In this document: piece after piece, positions 16,993 to 30,950 of the stretch
Layout of the letters: each line of letters opens with the position of its first letter
How positions within the stretch are numbered: position 1 is the first letter of the stretch
DNA from: Aquipseudomonas alcaligenes NBRC 14159
Lineage (GTDB): Bacteria > Pseudomonadota > Gammaproteobacteria > Pseudomonadales > Pseudomonadaceae
Assembly (NCBI RefSeq): GCF_000467105.1
Contig: NZ_BATI01000043.1
Coordinates: 1 to 38,278, forward strand
Length of the DNA: 38,278 nt
Reading direction: 5' to 3'
Notes under the pieces: model-generated
The model's input: only the letters and a program-made list of their open reading frames with translations
Told to the model about the DNA's origin: nothing
Databases searched by the model: none
Position numbers and translations under genes: made by a program

Positions 16993-17297
16993 AGGCTGAT
17001 CTGCACTTCCACGCCTGCCGCAAGGTCGAGCTTCATCAGCGCGTCGACGGTTTTATCCGTCGGCTGAACGATGTCCAGCACACGCTTGTGGGTACGAATT
17101 TCGTACTGATCACGCGCGTCTTTATTGACGTGCGGGGAGATCAGAACGGTGTACCGCTCTTTGCGAGTAGGCAGAGGAATAGGACCACGCACCTGAGCAC
17201 CAGTACGTTTCGCGGTTTCCACGATTTCCTGGGTGGATTGATCGATCAGGCGATGGTCAAAAGCCTTCAACCGAATACGGATTTGTTGGTTTTGCAT
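16986..17297 (-). CDS. rpsJ: 30S ribosomal protein S10 (NusE)
   Basis: Ribosome head protein that also acts as NusE, bridging NusG and NusB in antitermination. The start is MQNQQIRIRLKAFDHRLIDQ (103 residues); 11 in-frame codons upstream belong to the leader. Conserved parts are RTGAQVRGPIPLPTRKERYTVL and the loop tip ISPHVNKDARDQYEIRTHKR. It is the first gene of the S10 operon, about 59 nt from an excellent promoter. Confidence 0.98.
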   Translation of the reverse strand: MQNQQIRIRLKAFDHRLIDQSTQEIVETAKRTGAQVRGPIPLPTRKERYTVLISPHVNKDARDQYEIRTHKRVLDIVQPTDKTVDALMKLDLAAGVEVQISLG

Positions 17298-17328
17298 TTT
17301 GACCTCAGACTCTATCTCTGCTTTCCCC

Positions 17329-17349
17329 AACGGACGGACTACGCCCGTT
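17329..17349 (-). promoter_or_regulatory. Small hairpin in the S10 leader
   Basis: A 5-bp stem (17329-17333 with 17345-17349) lies near the 5' end of the roughly 59-nt leader before rpsJ. The leader has no room for the multi-hairpin L4-responsive structure known from E. coli. Confidence 0.3.
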
Positions 17350-17362
17350 AAAAGGAGGCGTG

Positions 17363-17391
17363 ATTGTACGGATGCCCCCCGGGGGTGTCAA
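17363..17391 (-). promoter_or_regulatory. S10-operon promoter (rpsJ)
   Basis: The -35 is a perfect TTGACA (17386-17391), the spacer is 17 bp, and the -10 is TACAAT (17363-17368, five of six). The spacer is unusual, being almost entirely a C5G6 block. An AT-rich inverted repeat lies directly upstream of the -35 and may serve as an UP element. Confidence 0.85.
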
Positions 17392-17392
17392 C

Positions 17393-17408
17393 TTTTAACC
17401 AGTTAAAA
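17393..17408 (-). repeat. AT-rich inverted repeat upstream of the rpsJ -35
   Basis: TTTTAAC (17393-17399) and GTTAAAA (17402-17408) form a perfect 7-bp inverted repeat with a 2-base centre. It sits between the tuf terminator and the rpsJ -35. It could be an UP element for the polymerase alpha C-terminal domain or a protein-binding site. Confidence 0.5.
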
Positions 17409-17409
17409 G

Positions 17410-17433
17410 AAAAGGGCCCCGAAGGGCCCCTTT
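17410..17433 (-). terminator. Terminator of the str operon (after the first tuf)
   Basis: In the minus-strand transcript a 10-bp stem with one G-U pair (17410-17419 with 17424-17433) is closed by a UUCG tetraloop and followed by CTTTT. It begins 16 bases past the tuf stop and is a strong intrinsic terminator. Confidence 0.88.
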
Positions 17434-17449
17434 CTCCAGCAGTCGTCGA

Positions 17450-18643
17450 TTACTCGATGACTTTGGCAACCACGCCGGCGCCAACGGTACGGCCGCCTTC
17501 GCGAATTGCGAAACGCAGGCCGTCGTCCATGGCGATCGGCTTGATCAGGGTGACAACCATTTTGATGTTGTCGCCCGGCATTACCATCTCAACGCCTTCC
17601 GGCAGCTCGCACGAACCGGTTACGTCGGTGGTACGGAAGTAGAACTGCGGACGGTAGCCCTTGAAGAACGGGGTGTGACGACCACCTTCTTCTTTGGACA
17701 GCACGTACACTTCAGCTTCGAACTTGGTGTGCGGCTTGATGGTGCCCGGCTTGGCCAGAACCTGACCACGCTCGACTTCATCACGCTTGGTGCCGCGCAG
17801 CAGCACGCCGCAGTTCTCGCCAGCACGACCTTCGTCGAGCAGCTTGCGGAACATTTCCACGCCGGTGCAGGTGGTCTTGGTGGTCGGACGCAGACCGACG
17901 ATCTCGATCTCTTCCTGAACCTTGACGATACCGCGCTCAACGCGACCAGTTACCACGGTGCCACGACCGGAGATCGAGAACACGTCTTCGATCGGCATCA
18001 GGAACGGCATGTCGATGGCGCGAACCGGCTCAGGGATGTAGGCATCCAGAGTCTCGACCAGCTTCTTCACAGCGCTGGTACCCATCTCGTTGTCGTCCTG
18101 GCCGTTCAGAGCCATCAGAGCGGAACCGATGATGATCGGAGTGTCGTCACCCGGGAAGTCATAGGTGGACAGCAGGTCGCGAACTTCCATCTCGACCAGT
18201 TCCAGCAGCTCGGCGTCATCAACCATGTCGGCCTTGTTCAGGAACACGACAATGTAAGGAACGCCTACCTGACGGGACAGCAGGATGTGCTCACGGGTCT
18301 GCGGCATCGGACCATCGGCGGCCGAGCAAACCAGGATCGCGCCGTCCATCTGGGCAGCACCGGTGATCATGTTCTTCACGTAGTCGGCGTGGCCCGGGCA
18401 GTCAACGTGCGCGTAGTGGCGAACAGCCGAGTCGTACTCAACGTGAGCAGTGTTGATGGTGATACCACGAGCCTTCTCTTCCGGAGCCGAGTCGATCTTG
18501 TCGAAGTCGACCTTGGCCGAACCGAATACTTCGGAGCAGACACGGGTCAGAGCAGCGGTCAGAGTGGTTTTACCGTGGTCAACGTGACCGATGGTGCCAA
18601 CGTTGACGTGCGGTTTGTTACGTTCGAATTTTTCCTTAGCCAC
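17450..18643 (-). CDS. tufA: Elongation factor Tu (copy in the str operon)
   Basis: GTPase that delivers aminoacyl-tRNA to the ribosomal A-site. The product has 397 residues. G1 is GHVDHGKT (19-26), G3 is DCPGHADYVKNM, and G4 is NKADMVDD. Domains 2 and 3 are complete, ending EGGRTVGAGVVAKVIE. It is the last gene of rpsL-rpsG-fusA-tuf, 30 bases after fusA. The encoded protein appears identical to the second copy at 33995-35188, and the two genes differ only by scattered silent bases. Confidence 0.99.
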   Translation of the reverse strand: MAKEKFERNKPHVNVGTIGHVDHGKTTLTAALTRVCSEVFGSAKVDFDKIDSAPEEKARGITINTAHVEYDSAVRHYAHVDCPGHADYVKNMITGAAQMDGAILVCSAADGPMPQTREHILLSRQVGVPYIVVFLNKADMVDDAELLELVEMEVRDLLSTYDFPGDDTPIIIGSALMALNGQDDNEMGTSAVKKLVETLDAYIPEPVRAIDMPFLMPIEDVFSISGRGTVVTGRVERGIVKVQEEIEIVGLRPTTKTTCTGVEMFRKLLDEGRAGENCGVLLRGTKRDEVERGQVLAKPGTIKPHTKFEAEVYVLSKEEGGRHTPFFKGYRPQFYFRTTDVTGSCELPEGVEMVMPGDNIKMVVTLIKPIAMDDGLRFAIREGGRTVGAGVVAKVIE

Positions 18644-18673
18644 GACAGTAAACCTCTTACTTAAAGGGCGGGA

Positions 18674-20821
<2,148 letters not shown>

Positions 20822-20851
20822 AAAGCCCTCGCAAAAGTAGTGATGCCGTAA

Positions 20852-21322
20852 TTAGAAGCGGTAGTGCGAGAAAGCCTTGTTGGCCTCGGCCATACGGTGC
20901 ACGTCTTCACGCTTCTTGACGGCAGCGCCTTTGCCTTCGAAGGCATCCAGCAGCTCACCAGCCAGGCGCAGAGCCATGGACTTCTCACCACGCTTGCGCG
21001 CACTTTCCACCAGCCAGCGCATGGCCAGGGCGTTACGACGGGACGGACGAACTTCAACCGGAACCTGGTAGGTAGCACCGCCTACACGGCGGGACTTGAC
21101 TTCGACCAGCGGAGCGATGGCGTCGAGAGCTTTCTCGAAGATTTCCAGGGGATCGCTGTTCTTACGGGTTTTGACGGTTTCCAGAGCACCGTAAACGATG
21201 CGCTCGGCAACGGCCTTTTTACCGCTTTCCATCACGTGGTTCATGAACTTGGCGAGAATCAGGCTTCCGTATTTCGGATCGTCCAGAATCTCACGCTTAG
21301 CTGCTACACGACGTCTTGGCAT
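20852..21322 (-). CDS. rpsG: 30S ribosomal protein S7
   Basis: Primary binder of the 16S 3' domain, and in E. coli the translational repressor of the str operon. It has 156 residues. It starts MPRRRVAAKREILDDPKYGS. Conserved parts are LAKFMNHVMESGKKAVAERIVYGAL, VEVKSRRVGGATYQVPVEVRPSRRNALAMRW and the tail DVHRMAEANKAFSHYRF. It is 106 bases after rpsL. In E. coli S7 binds the corresponding gap, so this spacer is the place to look for feedback control. Confidence 0.98.
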   Translation of the reverse strand: MPRRRVAAKREILDDPKYGSLILAKFMNHVMESGKKAVAERIVYGALETVKTRKNSDPLEIFEKALDAIAPLVEVKSRRVGGATYQVPVEVRPSRRNALAMRWLVESARKRGEKSMALRLAGELLDAFEGKGAAVKKREDVHRMAEANKAFSHYRF

Positions 21323-21428
21323 GATAAGCCCTCAAACGGTCTTCAGGTTAGCCCGGGACCATAACCATTCGGTTACGCCCGACCTTACTCTTATCGACTC
21401 AATAAAAAGAAAAATGGCGCACCGAAAA
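21323..21428 (-). promoter_or_regulatory. rpsL-rpsG spacer, probable S7 target region
   Basis: The 106-base intercistronic region is similar in length to the E. coli spacer where S7 binds and blocks rpsG translation. It begins with a U-rich run after the rpsL stop. I did not derive a convincing match to the E. coli S7 site. Confidence 0.3.
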
Positions 21429-21800
21429 TTACTTCGGACGCTTGGTACCGTACTTGGAACGGCCCTGCTTACGGTCTTTAACGCCGGTGGTATCCAGCGA
21501 ACCGCGCACAGTGTGGTAGCGCACACCCGGAAGGTCTTTTACACGACCGCCACGGATCAGCACGACGCTGTGCTCTTGCAGGTTGTGACCTTCACCACCG
21601 ATGTAGGAGGTGACTTCAAAACCGTTGGTCAGACGAACACGGCACACTTTACGCAGTGCGGAGTTCGGTTTCTTCGGCGTGGTGGTGTACACACGAGTGC
21701 ACACGCCACGACGCTGCGGGCAGTTCTGCAGCGCAGGAACGTCGGATTTCTCGACGATACGCTTGCGCGGCTGGCGTACCAGCTGGTTGATAGTTGCCAT
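21429..21800 (-). CDS. rpsL: 30S ribosomal protein S12
   Basis: Decoding-centre protein that sets accuracy and streptomycin response. It has 123 residues, starting MATINQLVRQPRKRIVEKSD. The streptomycin-related lysines are wild type in TPKKPNSALRK (K43, K44) and GGRVKDLPGVRYH (K88). The aspartate of VKDLP is the site that RimO methylthiolates in E. coli. It is the first gene of str, about 80 nt from its promoter, with a structured leader. A downstream spacer of 106 bases leads to rpsG. Confidence 0.99.
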   Translation of the reverse strand: MATINQLVRQPRKRIVEKSDVPALQNCPQRRGVCTRVYTTTPKKPNSALRKVCRVRLTNGFEVTSYIGGEGHNLQEHSVVLIRGGRVKDLPGVRYHTVRGSLDTTGVKDRKQGRSKYGTKRPK

Positions 21801-21834
21801 CTATAAGCTCCACTGTTGTCTTTCGACGCTATTG

Positions 21835-21879
21835 CCCTAAAGCAAAATGGCAGAGCTAGTCGCCCTGCCAAATTTAGGG
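21835..21879 (-). ncRNA. Structured rpsL leader (5' UTR element)
   Basis: The leader folds as an outer 7-bp stem (21835-21841 with 21873-21879) enclosing an inner 6-bp stem (21848-21853 with 21865-21870) and its loop. On the minus strand the inner stem is followed by TTTTGC, so it could act as an attenuator. It starts almost exactly at the predicted transcription start. I recall that Rfam lists a Pseudomonas rpsL leader motif; this may be the same element. Confidence 0.55.
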
Positions 21880-21886
21880 GTGCATG

Positions 21887-21915
21887 AGTCTAAAGAGACT
21901 CGCGCCCCCAGTCAA
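21887..21915 (-). promoter_or_regulatory. str-operon promoter (rpsL)
   Basis: The -35 is TTGACT (21910-21915, five of six), the spacer is 17 bp, and the -10 is TAGACT (21887-21892, four of six). The -35 begins two bases after the rpoC terminator stem. It predicts a leader of about 80 nt. Confidence 0.65.
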
Positions 21916-21917
21916 GA

Positions 21918-21951
21918 CGAGGCCCCGGGCGATCACTCGCCCGGGGCCTCG
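21918..21951 (-). terminator. Terminator of the rplKAJL-rpoBC operon (after rpoC)
   Basis: A perfect 15-bp GC-rich stem (21918-21932 with 21937-21951) has a 4-base loop and begins 5 bases past the rpoC stop. The U-tract is poor (TCTTGACT), so it may work less cleanly than a classic terminator or need Rho. The minus strand continues straight into the rpsL -35. Confidence 0.75.
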
Positions 21952-21956
21952 ATCCA

Positions 21957-26156
<4,200 letters not shown>

Positions 26157-26175
26157 GGCCTTTCCTCCTCACAGA

Positions 26176-26207
26176 CTTGCTGCGGCCGACGGTGCGGCCG
26201 CAGCAAG
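26176..26207 (-). promoter_or_regulatory. Perfect 13-bp hairpin between rpoB and rpoC
   Basis: Arms 26176-26188 and 26195-26207 pair perfectly around a 6-base loop. There is no U-tract, so it is not an obvious terminator. In the transcript it lies directly upstream of the rpoC Shine-Dalgarno and just after the rpoB stop. RNase processing, ribosome spacing or protein binding are all possible. Confidence 0.6.
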
Positions 26208-26212
26208 GCGTG

Positions 26213-29200
26213 TTATTCGGTTTCCAGTTCGATGTCGATACCGAGCGAGCGGATCTCTTTGATCAACACGTTGAAGGACTCGGGCATGCCGGCCTCCATG
26301 CGGTGATCGCCGTCCACGATGTTCTTGTACATCTTGGTCCGGCCGTTCACGTCGTCCGACTTCACGGTCAGCATTTCCTGCAGGGTGTAGGCGGCGCCGT
26401 AGGCTTCCAGCGCCCAGACCTCCATCTCACCGAAGCGCTGACCACCGAACTGCGCCTTACCACCCAGCGGCTGCTGGGTAACCAGGCTGTAGGAACCGGT
26501 GGAACGGGCGTGCATCTTGTCGTCGACCAGGTGGTTCAGCTTGAGCATGTACATGTAGCCGACGGTGGTCGGACGCTCGAACTGGTTACCGGTACGGCCG
26601 TCGAACAGGCGCATCTGGCCGCTTTCCGGCAGATCGGCCAGCTTCAGCATGGCCTTGATCTCGCTTTCCTTGGCGCCGTCGAATACGGCAGTAGCCATCG
26701 GCACGCCGCCCTTCAGGTTCTTCGCCAGATCCAGAATCTCGGCATCGGAGAAGGTATCCAGGCTTTCCTGACGACCACCGATCTCGTTGTAGATCTCATT
26801 GAGGAACTTGCGCAGCTCGGCGATCTTGCGCTGCTCTTCGAGCATGCGGTTGATCTTCTCGCCCAGGCCCTTGGCCGCCAGGCCCAGGTGGGTTTCGAGA
26901 ATCTGACCGACGTTCATACGCGACGGTACGCCCAGCGGGTTGAGGACGATGTCGACCGGAGTGCCATTGGCATCGTGCGGCATGTCTTCGACCGGCATGA
27001 TCACCGAGACCACACCCTTGTTACCGTGACGACCGGCCATCTTGTCGCCCGGCTGGATGCGGCGCTTGATGGCCAGGTAGACCTTGACGATCTTCAGTAC
27101 GCCCGGCGCCAGGTCGTCACCCTGCTGCAGCTTGCGCTTCTTGTCTTCGAACTTGTCGTCCAGCATCTGGCGACGGTCGCTGATGTAGGCCTGAGCCTTC
27201 TCCAGCTGCTCGTTCAGAGCATCGTCAGCCATGCGCAGCTTGAACCACTGACCACGTTCCAGACCGTCGAGGTAGGCGTCGTCGATCACGGTGCCTTTCT
27301 TCAGGCCGGCACCGCCTTCGGCTTTGGCGCCGACCAGAGCGGAACGCAGACGCTCGAAGGTGGCACCTTCGACGATGCGGAACTCTTCGTTCAGGTCCTT
27401 GCGGATCTCGTCGAGCTGCTGCTTCTCGATGGCAAGGGCGCGGCTGTCGCGCTCAACGCCGTCGCGGGTGAAGACCTGCACGTCGATGACGGTACCCTTG
27501 GTGCCGGTCGGCACGCGCAGGGAGGTGTCTTTAACGTCGGACGCCTTCTCACCGAAAATCGCACGCAGCAGTTTCTCTTCCGGAGTCAGCTGGGTCTCGC
27601 CTTTCGGAGTGACCTTGCCGACCAGGATGTCGCCGGCCAGCACTTCGGCGCCGACGTAGACGATACCGGCTTCGTCCAGCTTGTTCAGCGCAGCCTCACC
27701 CACGTTCGGGATGTCCGCGGTGATTTCCTCAGGGCCAAGCTTGGTGTCACGCGCCACACAGGTCAGCTCCTGGATGTGGATCGTGGTGAAGCGGTCTTCC
27801 TGGACCACGCGCTCGGACAGGCAGATGGAGTCTTCGAAGTTGAAGCCGTTCCACGGCATGAACGCTACGCGCATGTTCTGACCCAGCGCCAGTTCACCCA
27901 TGTCGGTGGACGGGCCGTCGGCCATGATGTCGCCGCGCGAAACCTTGTCACCCTTGCTCACCAGTGGACGCTGGTTGATGCAGGTGTTCTGGTTGGAGCG
28001 GGTGTACTTGGTCAGGTTGTAGATGTCGACACCGGCTTCACCGGTTTCGACTTCGTCGTCGGCCACGCGTACCACGATGCGGCTGGCGTCGACGGAGTCG
28101 ATCACGCCGCCACGACGGGCCACGACGCAGACACCGGAGTCACGGGCGACGTTGCGCTCCATGCCGGTACCCACCAACGGCTTGTCGGCACGCAGAGTCG
28201 GCACGGCCTGACGCTGCATGTTCGAGCCCATCAGTGCACGGTTGGCGTCGTCGTGCTCGAGGAACGGAATCAGCGAGGCAGCGACGGAAACGACCTGCTT
28301 CGGCGACACGTCCATCAGGGTCACGTCTTCCGGTGCCTTGACGGTGAACTCGTTGAGGTGACGCACGTTCACCAGTTCGTCGATCAGCTCGCCCTTGGCG
28401 TTCAGGGTGGCGGATGCCTGGGCGATGACGTGGTCGGCCTCTTCGATGGCGGAGAGGAACACGATTTCGTCGGTGACCTTGCCTTCCTTGACCACGCGGT
28501 ACGGGCTTTCCAGGAAGCCGTACTGGTTGGTGCGGGCATAGGCGGCCAGGGAGTTGATCAGACCGATGTTCGGACCTTCAGGGGTCTCGATCGGGCACAC
28601 GCGGCCGTAGTGGGTCGGGTGTACGTCGCGGACTTCGAAGCCGGCGCGCTCACGGGTCAGACCGCCCGGGCCGAGTGCGGAGACACGGCGCTTGTGGGTG
28701 ATCTCGGAGAGCGGGTTGTTCTGGTCCATGAACTGCGAGAGCTGGCTGGAACCGAAGAACTCCTTCACCGCCGCCGCAACCGGCTTGGCGTTGATCAGGT
28801 CCTGCGGCATCAGGCCTTCGCTTTCGGCCATCGACAGACGCTCTTTGACAGCGCGCTCGACGCGCACCAGGCCGACGCGGAACTGGTTCTCGGCCATCTC
28901 GCCAACGCAACGTACGCGACGGTTACCCAGGTGGTCGATGTCGTCGACGATGCCCTTGCCGTTACGGATGTCGACCAGCGTCTTCAGTACGTCGACGATG
29001 TCCTCTTTGGACAGAACGCCGGAGCCTTCGATCTCGCTGCGACCGATACGACGGTTGAACTTCATGCGGCCCACGGCGGACAGGTCGTAACGCTCGGCAC
29101 TGAAGAACAGGTTGTTGAACAGGGTCTCGGCGGCATCCTTGGTTGGCGGCTCGCCAGGACGCATCATGCGGTAGATCTCGACCAGGGCTTCCAGCTGGTT

Positions 29201-30286
29201 GCCGGTGGAGTCGATCTTCAGCGTGTCGGAGATGAACGGACCGCAGTCGATGTCGTTGGTGTACAGGGTCTCGATGCGAACTACCTGAGCCTTGACGATC
29301 TTCGCCAGCAGGTCGGTGGTCAGCTCGGAGTTGCACTCGGCAACGATCTCGCCGGTGGCCGGATGCACGATGGCCTTGGCGGTGGTGCGGCCCAGCACGT
29401 AGTCGAGCGGAACTTCCAGCTCCTTGATGCCGGCCTTGTCGATCTGGTTGATGTGGCGCGCGGTGATACGGCGGCCCTGCTCAACGATGACCTTGCCTTT
29501 CTCATCCTTGATGTCGAACGCGGCGATTTCGCCACGCAGACGCGACGGCACCAGTTCCAGGTTGAGGTTCTCACCCTTCACATGGAACACGTTGGTGTCG
29601 TAGAAGGCGTCCAGAACCTGCTCGGTGCTGTAACCCAGGGCGCGCAGCAGGACGGAAGCCGGCAGCTTGCGGCGACGGTCGATACGAACGAACACGCAGT
29701 CCTTCGGATCGAACTCGAAGTCCAGCCAGGAACCGCGGTAGGGGATGATGCGCGCGGAGTACAGCAGCTTGCCGGAGCTGTGGGTCTTGCCACGGTCGTG
29801 GTCGAAGAACACACCCGGGGAGCGGTGCAGCTGGGAAACGATCACTCGCTCGGTACCGTTGATGATGAAGGTACCGTTTTCGGTCATGAGCGGAATTTCG
29901 CCCATGTAGACTTCTTGCTCTTTGATGTCCTTGATCGCTTTGTTCGACGATTCTTTGTCGAAAATGATCAGACGGACCTTAACGCGCAGCGGTACGGCGA
30001 AAGTCACGCCACGCAGCACGCACTCCTTGACGTCGAACGCGGGCTCGCCCAGGCGATAGCCGACGTACTCCAGAGCGGCATTGCCGGAGTAGCTGATGAT
30101 CGGGAATACGGACTTGAAGGCCGCATGCAGGCCAACGTCGCGGAACTGCTCCTTGCTCACTCCTTGCTGCAGGAATTCGCGATACGAATCCAGCTGGATG
30201 GCCAGGAGATACGGCACATCCATCACATCCGGCAACTTGCTAAAGTCCTTGCGGATACGTTTTTTCTCAGTGTATGAGTAAGCCAT
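26213..30286 (-). CDS. rpoB: RNA polymerase beta subunit
   Basis: Second-largest core subunit, with 1357 residues. The rifampicin region reads SSQLSQFMDQNNPLSEITHK then RRVSALGPGGLTRERAGF, with the aspartate, histidine and serine equivalent to E. coli D516, H526 and S531 all wild type. Other conserved parts are RVCPIETPEGPNIGLINSLA, GDKMAGRHGNKGVVS and the C-terminal clamp contact GGKAQFGGQRFGEMEVWALE. It ends SLGIDIELETE. It follows rplL by 218 bases of structured spacer and precedes rpoC by 56. Confidence 0.99.
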   Translation of the reverse strand: MAYSYTEKKRIRKDFSKLPDVMDVPYLLAIQLDSYREFLQQGVSKEQFRDVGLHAAFKSVFPIISYSGNAALEYVGYRLGEPAFDVKECVLRGVTFAVPLRVKVRLIIFDKESSNKAIKDIKEQEVYMGEIPLMTENGTFIINGTERVIVSQLHRSPGVFFDHDRGKTHSSGKLLYSARIIPYRGSWLDFEFDPKDCVFVRIDRRRKLPASVLLRALGYSTEQVLDAFYDTNVFHVKGENLNLELVPSRLRGEIAAFDIKDEKGKVIVEQGRRITARHINQIDKAGIKELEVPLDYVLGRTTAKAIVHPATGEIVAECNSELTTDLLAKIVKAQVVRIETLYTNDIDCGPFISDTLKIDSTGNQLEALVEIYRMMRPGEPPTKDAAETLFNNLFFSAERYDLSAVGRMKFNRRIGRSEIEGSGVLSKEDIVDVLKTLVDIRNGKGIVDDIDHLGNRRVRCVGEMAENQFRVGLVRVERAVKERLSMAESEGLMPQDLINAKPVAAAVKEFFGSSQLSQFMDQNNPLSEITHKRRVSALGPGGLTRERAGFEVRDVHPTHYGRVCPIETPEGPNIGLINSLAAYARTNQYGFLESPYRVVKEGKVTDEIVFLSAIEEADHVIAQASATLNAKGELIDELVNVRHLNEFTVKAPEDVTLMDVSPKQVVSVAASLIPFLEHDDANRALMGSNMQRQAVPTLRADKPLVGTGMERNVARDSGVCVVARRGGVIDSVDASRIVVRVADDEVETGEAGVDIYNLTKYTRSNQNTCINQRPLVSKGDKVSRGDIMADGPSTDMGELALGQNMRVAFMPWNGFNFEDSICLSERVVQEDRFTTIHIQELTCVARDTKLGPEEITADIPNVGEAALNKLDEAGIVYVGAEVLAGDILVGKVTPKGETQLTPEEKLLRAIFGEKASDVKDTSLRVPTGTKGTVIDVQVFTRDGVERDSRALAIEKQQLDEIRKDLNEEFRIVEGATFERLRSALVGAKAEGGAGLKKGTVIDDAYLDGLERGQWFKLRMADDALNEQLEKAQAYISDRRQMLDDKFEDKKRKLQQGDDLAPGVLKIVKVYLAIKRRIQPGDKMAGRHGNKGVVSVIMPVEDMPHDANGTPVDIVLNPLGVPSRMNVGQILETHLGLAAKGLGEKINRMLEEQRKIAELRKFLNEIYNEIGGRQESLDTFSDAEILDLAKNLKGGVPMATAVFDGAKESEIKAMLKLADLPESGQMRLFDGRTGNQFERPTTVGYMYMLKLNHLVDDKMHARSTGSYSLVTQQPLGGKAQFGGQRFGEMEVWALEAYGAAYTLQEMLTVKSDDVNGRTKMYKNIVDGDHRMEAGMPESFNVLIKEIRSLGIDIELETE

Positions 30287-30504
30287 CAGCGTTCCCCAGC
30301 TTGGTCACCTGCTTGTTTGGCCACTGCCGGCGGCAATGACCAGAAAATCGTGCAAACCCTCGGTTTGCGCCGCCCTCGGGCGGGACTTTCACGCCATGGA
30401 CAGGGCATTTCGGCCACTGCCCATAACGGAAAAAGGCCGGTGGCATTTGCCACCAGCCATCAGCCTTTTGCTTAACGCTCGGGCTGTAGACGCAAGGTGC
30501 GAGC
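30287..30504 (-). promoter_or_regulatory. Structured rplL-rpoB intergenic region
   Basis: No gene is seen in these 218 bases. Besides the hairpin at 30430-30470 there are inverted repeats at 30352-30358/30362-30368 (7 bp), 30370-30375/30378-30383 (6 bp) and 30403-30407/30418-30422 (5 bp). In E. coli this spacer holds a partial terminator and an RNase III site that set the ratio of ribosomal protein to polymerase synthesis. A similar role is inferred here. Confidence 0.5.
30430..30470 (-). terminator. Partial terminator (attenuator) between rplL and rpoB
   Basis: An inner 7-bp stem (30439-30445 with 30448-30454) is extended by an outer stem (30431-30437 with 30463-30469) with a one-sided bulge. 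The minus-strand transcript runs GGCCTTTTT into the spacer. The position after rplL matches the known attenuator in E. coli. Read-through must occur to express rpoBC, unless a promoter that I did not find lies downstream. Confidence 0.6.
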
Positions 30505-30873
30505 TTACTTGAGCTCGACCTTGGCGCCAGCTTCTTCCAGCTTCTTCTTGGCGTCTTCGGCAGCTTCCTTGGACAGGCCTTCGGCGATGACCTGAGGAGC
30601 GGTGTCGACTTTTTCTTTGGCTTCTTTCAGGCCCAGACCGGTCAGTTCGCGAACAGCCTTGATCACGTTGACTTTCTTCTCGCCGGCGTCGGCCAGAACA
30701 ACGTTGAACTCGGTTTGCTCTTCAACAGCGGCAGCAGCCGGGCCAGCAGCAGCAACGGTGGCAGCAGCGGCGGTAACGCCGAACTTCTCTTCCATTGCTT
30801 TGATCAGCTCAACAACTTCCAGAACGGTTTTCTGGCCGATGGCTTCGATGATTTGCTCGTTAGTCAGAGACAT
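30505..30873 (-). CDS. rplL: 50S ribosomal protein L7/L12
   Basis: Stalk protein, present as several dimers on L10, that recruits and activates translational GTPases. It has 122 residues. The N-terminal dimerisation domain (MSLTNEQIIEAIGQKTVLEV) is followed by an alanine-rich hinge at about residues 35-52 (TAAAATVAAAGPAAAAV). The C-terminal domain carries the factor-binding helix KAVRELTGLGLKEAKEKVD. It lies 77 bases after rplJ. Confidence 0.99.
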   Translation of the reverse strand: MSLTNEQIIEAIGQKTVLEVVELIKAMEEKFGVTAAAATVAAAGPAAAAVEEQTEFNVVLADAGEKKVNVIKAVRELTGLGLKEAKEKVDTAPQVIAEGLSKEAAEDAKKKLEEAGAKVELK

Positions 30874-30950
30874 GACTTAAATCCTGTATTGGGGTGACAG
30901 CCTACGCAGCCATCAAATTAAACATGTGATTTGAAAGGGCTTTCGTTGCC

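Noticed and set aside
26213..30286. Rifampicin-resistance or streptomycin-resistance changes in rpoB and rpsL
   Set aside because: The rifampicin cluster of RpoB and the lysines of RpsL associated with resistance read as wild type.
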